Source: Streptomyces sp. SID12501 (lineage in GTDB: Bacteria > Actinomycetota > Actinomycetes > Streptomycetales > Streptomycetaceae). From it: 40,129 bases of DNA. The notes below the pieces were generated by a model, which searched no databases, had not been told where the DNA came from, and saw only the letters and a list, made by a program, of their open reading frames with translations. The stretch spans positions 1-40,129 of the forward strand of contig NZ_JAAGLU010000056.1 of assembly GCF_010550245.1 (NCBI RefSeq), given 5' to 3'. Positions 37,826 through 40,129 of this stretch are shown piece after piece (position 1 is the stretch's first letter; every line of letters begins with the position of its first letter). The translations under genes were made by a program, and so were the position numbers.

Positions 37826-40129
37826 GTGCAGGGACGTTTCAAGAGGGATGGCAGCGCTTCGGCGGAGCCGGAGCCACACAACGGAGCCGGTAACGGTTCC
37901 TCCCCCCAGCACGCCCAGAACGCGGGCCAGGCAGCTCTGTCCGGCGACAACGGCGAGCGGTCGACGCGCCTCGGCAGCGGTGCGCCCGGCGGCAAGGGCT
38001 CGGCATCCGGTGGGCCCGCGCCCGCCACGCCACCCGCGAAACCCGCCAAGGGGCCGACCGGCCCCGGTGCGCGAATAGCCCTGCGCAACTGGCGTATCTC
38101 GACCCGTCTGGTCTCGCTGCTCGCACTCCCCGTGGTCGCGGCGACCTCGCTCGGCGCCCTGCGCATCAGCGACAACATGGACGACATCCAGCAGCTCGAC
38201 AACATGCGGCTGCTGACCGACATCACCAAGCAGGCGACCGAGCTGTCCGCCGCGCTCCAGGAGGAGCGCGACCAGTCGGCCGGTCCGCTCGCGCACGGCG
38301 CGCCCGCCAGTGACTACAGCGTCAAGGGCGTACGCGACAAGACCGACCGTGCCCTCGCCAACTTCATCGACGGCTCCGAGGAGATCGACACCGCCAGCAA
38401 GACCGGCACCCTCGAGGGCGTCCGCGACAGCCTGGTGGGTCTCGTCGCCGAGCTGAGCAAGCTCAGCGAGATCCGCAGCAACGCCTACGAGGACCGAGCC
38501 AACTCGACGCAGACGGTCGAGGCCTACCACCGGCTCGTCACCCAGCTGCTCGACCTCTCCCAGGACATGGCCGAGGCGACCAGCAACCCCGAGATGATCA
38601 CGCGTACCCGCTCGCTGGCCGCCTTCTCCTCGGCCAAGGAGTACGCGTCCATCCAGCGCGCGGTCATCGCGGCGGCCCTGCCCGAGGACAACAAGACGCT
38701 CGGCAAGCTGTCGGAGAACGACCGGCTCTACGCCGAGTCGGCGCTGAACAGCCAGGACTCCGAGCTCGACAGCTTCAAGAGCATCTACGGCGGCGGCTCC
38801 GAGGATCTCCTCAAGTCGATCGACGACGGCAGCCCGACGATCACGGCGGCCGACCTCTACGCCAAGCGCATCCTGCAGAGCAGGGACGGTATCCAGGGGC
38901 TGCAGAGGCGCTCCTACAAGGACTGGATCGACGACGACTCGGCGAAGATCCAGCAGATGAAGACCATCGAGATCACACTGCTCAACCAGATGGAGCAGAA
39001 GGCTCGTGAGCTGCGCAACGAGGCCGAGCAGGAAGCGATCATCTCCGGTGCGCTGATCCTGCTCGTGCTCGGTGTCTCGCTGGTCGGCGCCTTCGTCGTC
39101 GCCCGGTCCATGATCCGCTCGCTGCGCCGCCTCCAGGACACCGCGACCAAGGTCGCCCAGGAACGGCTGCCCGAGCTGGTCAAGCAGCTGTCCGAGTCCG
39201 ACCCGCAGGACGTCGACACCTCCGTCGAGTCGGTCGGTGTGCACTCCCGGGACGAGATCGGCCAGGTGGCCGCGGCCTTCGACGACGTGCACCGCGAGGC
39301 CGTCCGCCTCGCCGCCGAGCAGGCCCTCCTGCGAGGCAACGTCAACGCGATGTTCACCAACCTCTCGCGCCGCTCCCAGGGCCTCATCCAGCGTCAGCTG
39401 TCGCTCATCTCCGAACTGGAGTCCCGCGAGGCCGACCCGGACCAGCTGTCCTCGCTCTTCAAGCTCGACCACCTCGCGACCCGTATGCGCCGGAACGGCG
39501 AGAACCTCCTCGTCCTCGCCGGTGAGGAGCCCGGCCGCCGCTGGACCCGCCCGGTCCCGCTGGTCGACGTGCTGCGCGCCGCGGCCTCCGAGGTGGAGCA
39601 GTACGAGCGCATCGAGCTCTCCTCGGTCCCGACCACCGAGGTCGCCGGCCGGGTCGTCAACGACCTCGTCCACCTGCTCGCCGAGCTGCTGGAGAACGCC
39701 ACGTCGTTCTCCTCCCCGCAGACCAAGGTCAAGGTCACCGGTCACGCGCTGCCCGACGGCCGCGTCCTGATCGAGATCCACGACACCGGCATCGGCCTCT
39801 CGCCCGAGGACCTCGCGGCGATCAACGAGCGGCTCGCCGCGCCGCCCACCGTGGACGTGTCGGTCTCCCGCCGCATGGGCCTGTTCGTGGTCGGCCGCCT
39901 CTCGCAGCGCCACGGCATCCGGATCCAGCTGCGTCCGTCCGACTCCGGTGGTACGACCGCGCTGGTCATGCTCCCCGTCGATGTCGCCCAGGGCGGCAAG
40001 AAGCCCGCTCCGGGCGGCAAGGCCGGCCAGGGCGCTCCCGCCGTGGGCGGTCCCGCCGCGGCACAGGCCACCGCCGGTGTGGCCGCGGCTCGCCGGGGCG
40101 GTGGCCAGGGTGCTCCCGCCGGTGGCGGG
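37826..40129 (+). CDS. cvnA1: Conservon sensor histidine kinase-like protein CvnA1 (C-terminus beyond the window)
   Basis: At least 768 aa. It begins MQGRFKRDGSASAEPEPHNG, followed by a Gly/Pro-rich cytoplasmic stretch. TM1 is about 94-112 (LVSLLALPVVAATSLGAL). A ~290-residue extracellular nitrate/nitrite-sensor-type (NIT) helical domain follows, then TM2 about 404-427 (IISGALILLVLGVSLVGAFV), a HAMP-like linker, and a GHKL ATPase with N-box NDLVHLLAELLENATSF and G1 DTGIGLS. A Gly/Ala/Pro tail begins near 725. CvnA proteins head four-gene conservons (CvnA-D) forming a membrane complex that resembles eukaryotic G-protein signalling. GTG 37826 is chosen; an in-frame ATG at 37736 would add 30 residues but has no ribosome binding site. 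Confidence 0.92.
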   Translation, partial: MQGRFKRDGSASAEPEPHNGAGNGSSPQHAQNAGQAALSGDNGERSTRLGSGAPGGKGSASGGPAPATPPAKPAKGPTGPGARIALRNWRISTRLVSLLALPVVAATSLGALRISDNMDDIQQLDNMRLLTDITKQATELSAALQEERDQSAGPLAHGAPASDYSVKGVRDKTDRALANFIDGSEEIDTASKTGTLEGVRDSLVGLVAELSKLSEIRSNAYEDRANSTQTVEAYHRLVTQLLDLSQDMAEATSNPEMITRTRSLAAFSSAKEYASIQRAVIAAALPEDNKTLGKLSENDRLYAESALNSQDSELDSFKSIYGGGSEDLLKSIDDGSPTITAADLYAKRILQSRDGIQGLQRRSYKDWIDDDSAKIQQMKTIEITLLNQMEQKARELRNEAEQEAIISGALILLVLGVSLVGAFVVARSMIRSLRRLQDTATKVAQERLPELVKQLSESDPQDVDTSVESVGVHSRDEIGQVAAAFDDVHREAVRLAAEQALLRGNVNAMFTNLSRRSQGLIQRQLSLISELESREADPDQLSSLFKLDHLATRMRRNGENLLVLAGEEPGRRWTRPVPLVDVLRAAASEVEQYERIELSSVPTTEVAGRVVNDLVHLLAELLENATSFSSPQTKVKVTGHALPDGRVLIEIHDTGIGLSPEDLAAINERLAAPPTVDVSVSRRMGLFVVGRLSQRHGIRIQLRPSDSGGTTALVMLPVDVAQGGKKPAPGGKAGQGAPAVGGPAAAQATAGVAAARRGGGQGAPAGGG

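Overview
The window is chromosomal DNA of a Streptomyces (or very close relative). It has very high G+C, GTG starts are common, and it carries actinobacterial signatures: HupS-type HU with a Lys/Ala tail, CofC of F420 biosynthesis, NdgR beside leuCD, a conservon sensor kinase (CvnA1-like), and a SepIVA-like DivIVA protein between coaD and the DUF177-rpmF-rnc-mutM-smc block. From memory the gene order matches the S. coelicolor chromosome between smc and the cvn1 conservon; I could not check this by search.

Layout. 1-9.6 kb, mostly minus strand: rsmD-coaD, SepIVA-like, DUF177-rpmF-rnc, mutM, acylphosphatase, a 67-aa coiled-coil protein and the 5' part of smc. A plus-strand CAP-domain secreted protein and an HxlR regulator lie between acyP and mutM. 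9.7-13 kb: recG, interrupted in its Walker A motif by a 338-aa intein. 13.2-18 kb: a plus-strand pair, an HSP90/HtpG-like ATPase overlapping a 983-aa TPR protein. 18-20.2 kb: a DAK2/FakA-like protein, with rpmB divergent. 20.3-23 kb: thiL-thiD, a stand-alone Lrp ligand-binding domain, and a DUF3515 lipoprotein. 23.1-26.3 kb: plsC-gpsA-ddl. 26.5-28.5 kb: cofC, a small OB-like protein, hupS, and a 76-aa protein. 28.7-31.7 kb: leuCD with divergent ndgR. 31.8-33.1 kb: a DUF4188 protein with divergent MerR. 33.1-36.8 kb, minus strand: FAH-family hydrolase, gltX, HAD hydrolase, then a cluster of five tRNA genes (Gln-Glu-Glu-Gln-Glu). 37.0-37.2 kb: a 62-aa protein with a duplicated NPRRT motif, closed by a very strong terminator. 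37.8 kb to the end: the sensor kinase of a conservon, running off the right edge.

Most of the window is housekeeping. The outstanding item is the recG intein. It begins with Ala, has Trp in block B, Cys in block F and Thr at +1 (the WCT signature of class 3 inteins), and keeps an apparently intact LAGLIDADG endonuclease. Other points of interest are the HSP90-TPR operon, the duplicated-motif small protein, a dispersed hairpin repeat found at four gene ends or starts, several palindromic candidate operators, a recurring leaderless start arrangement, and the coupling of tRNA-Glu/tRNA-Gln genes with gltX.
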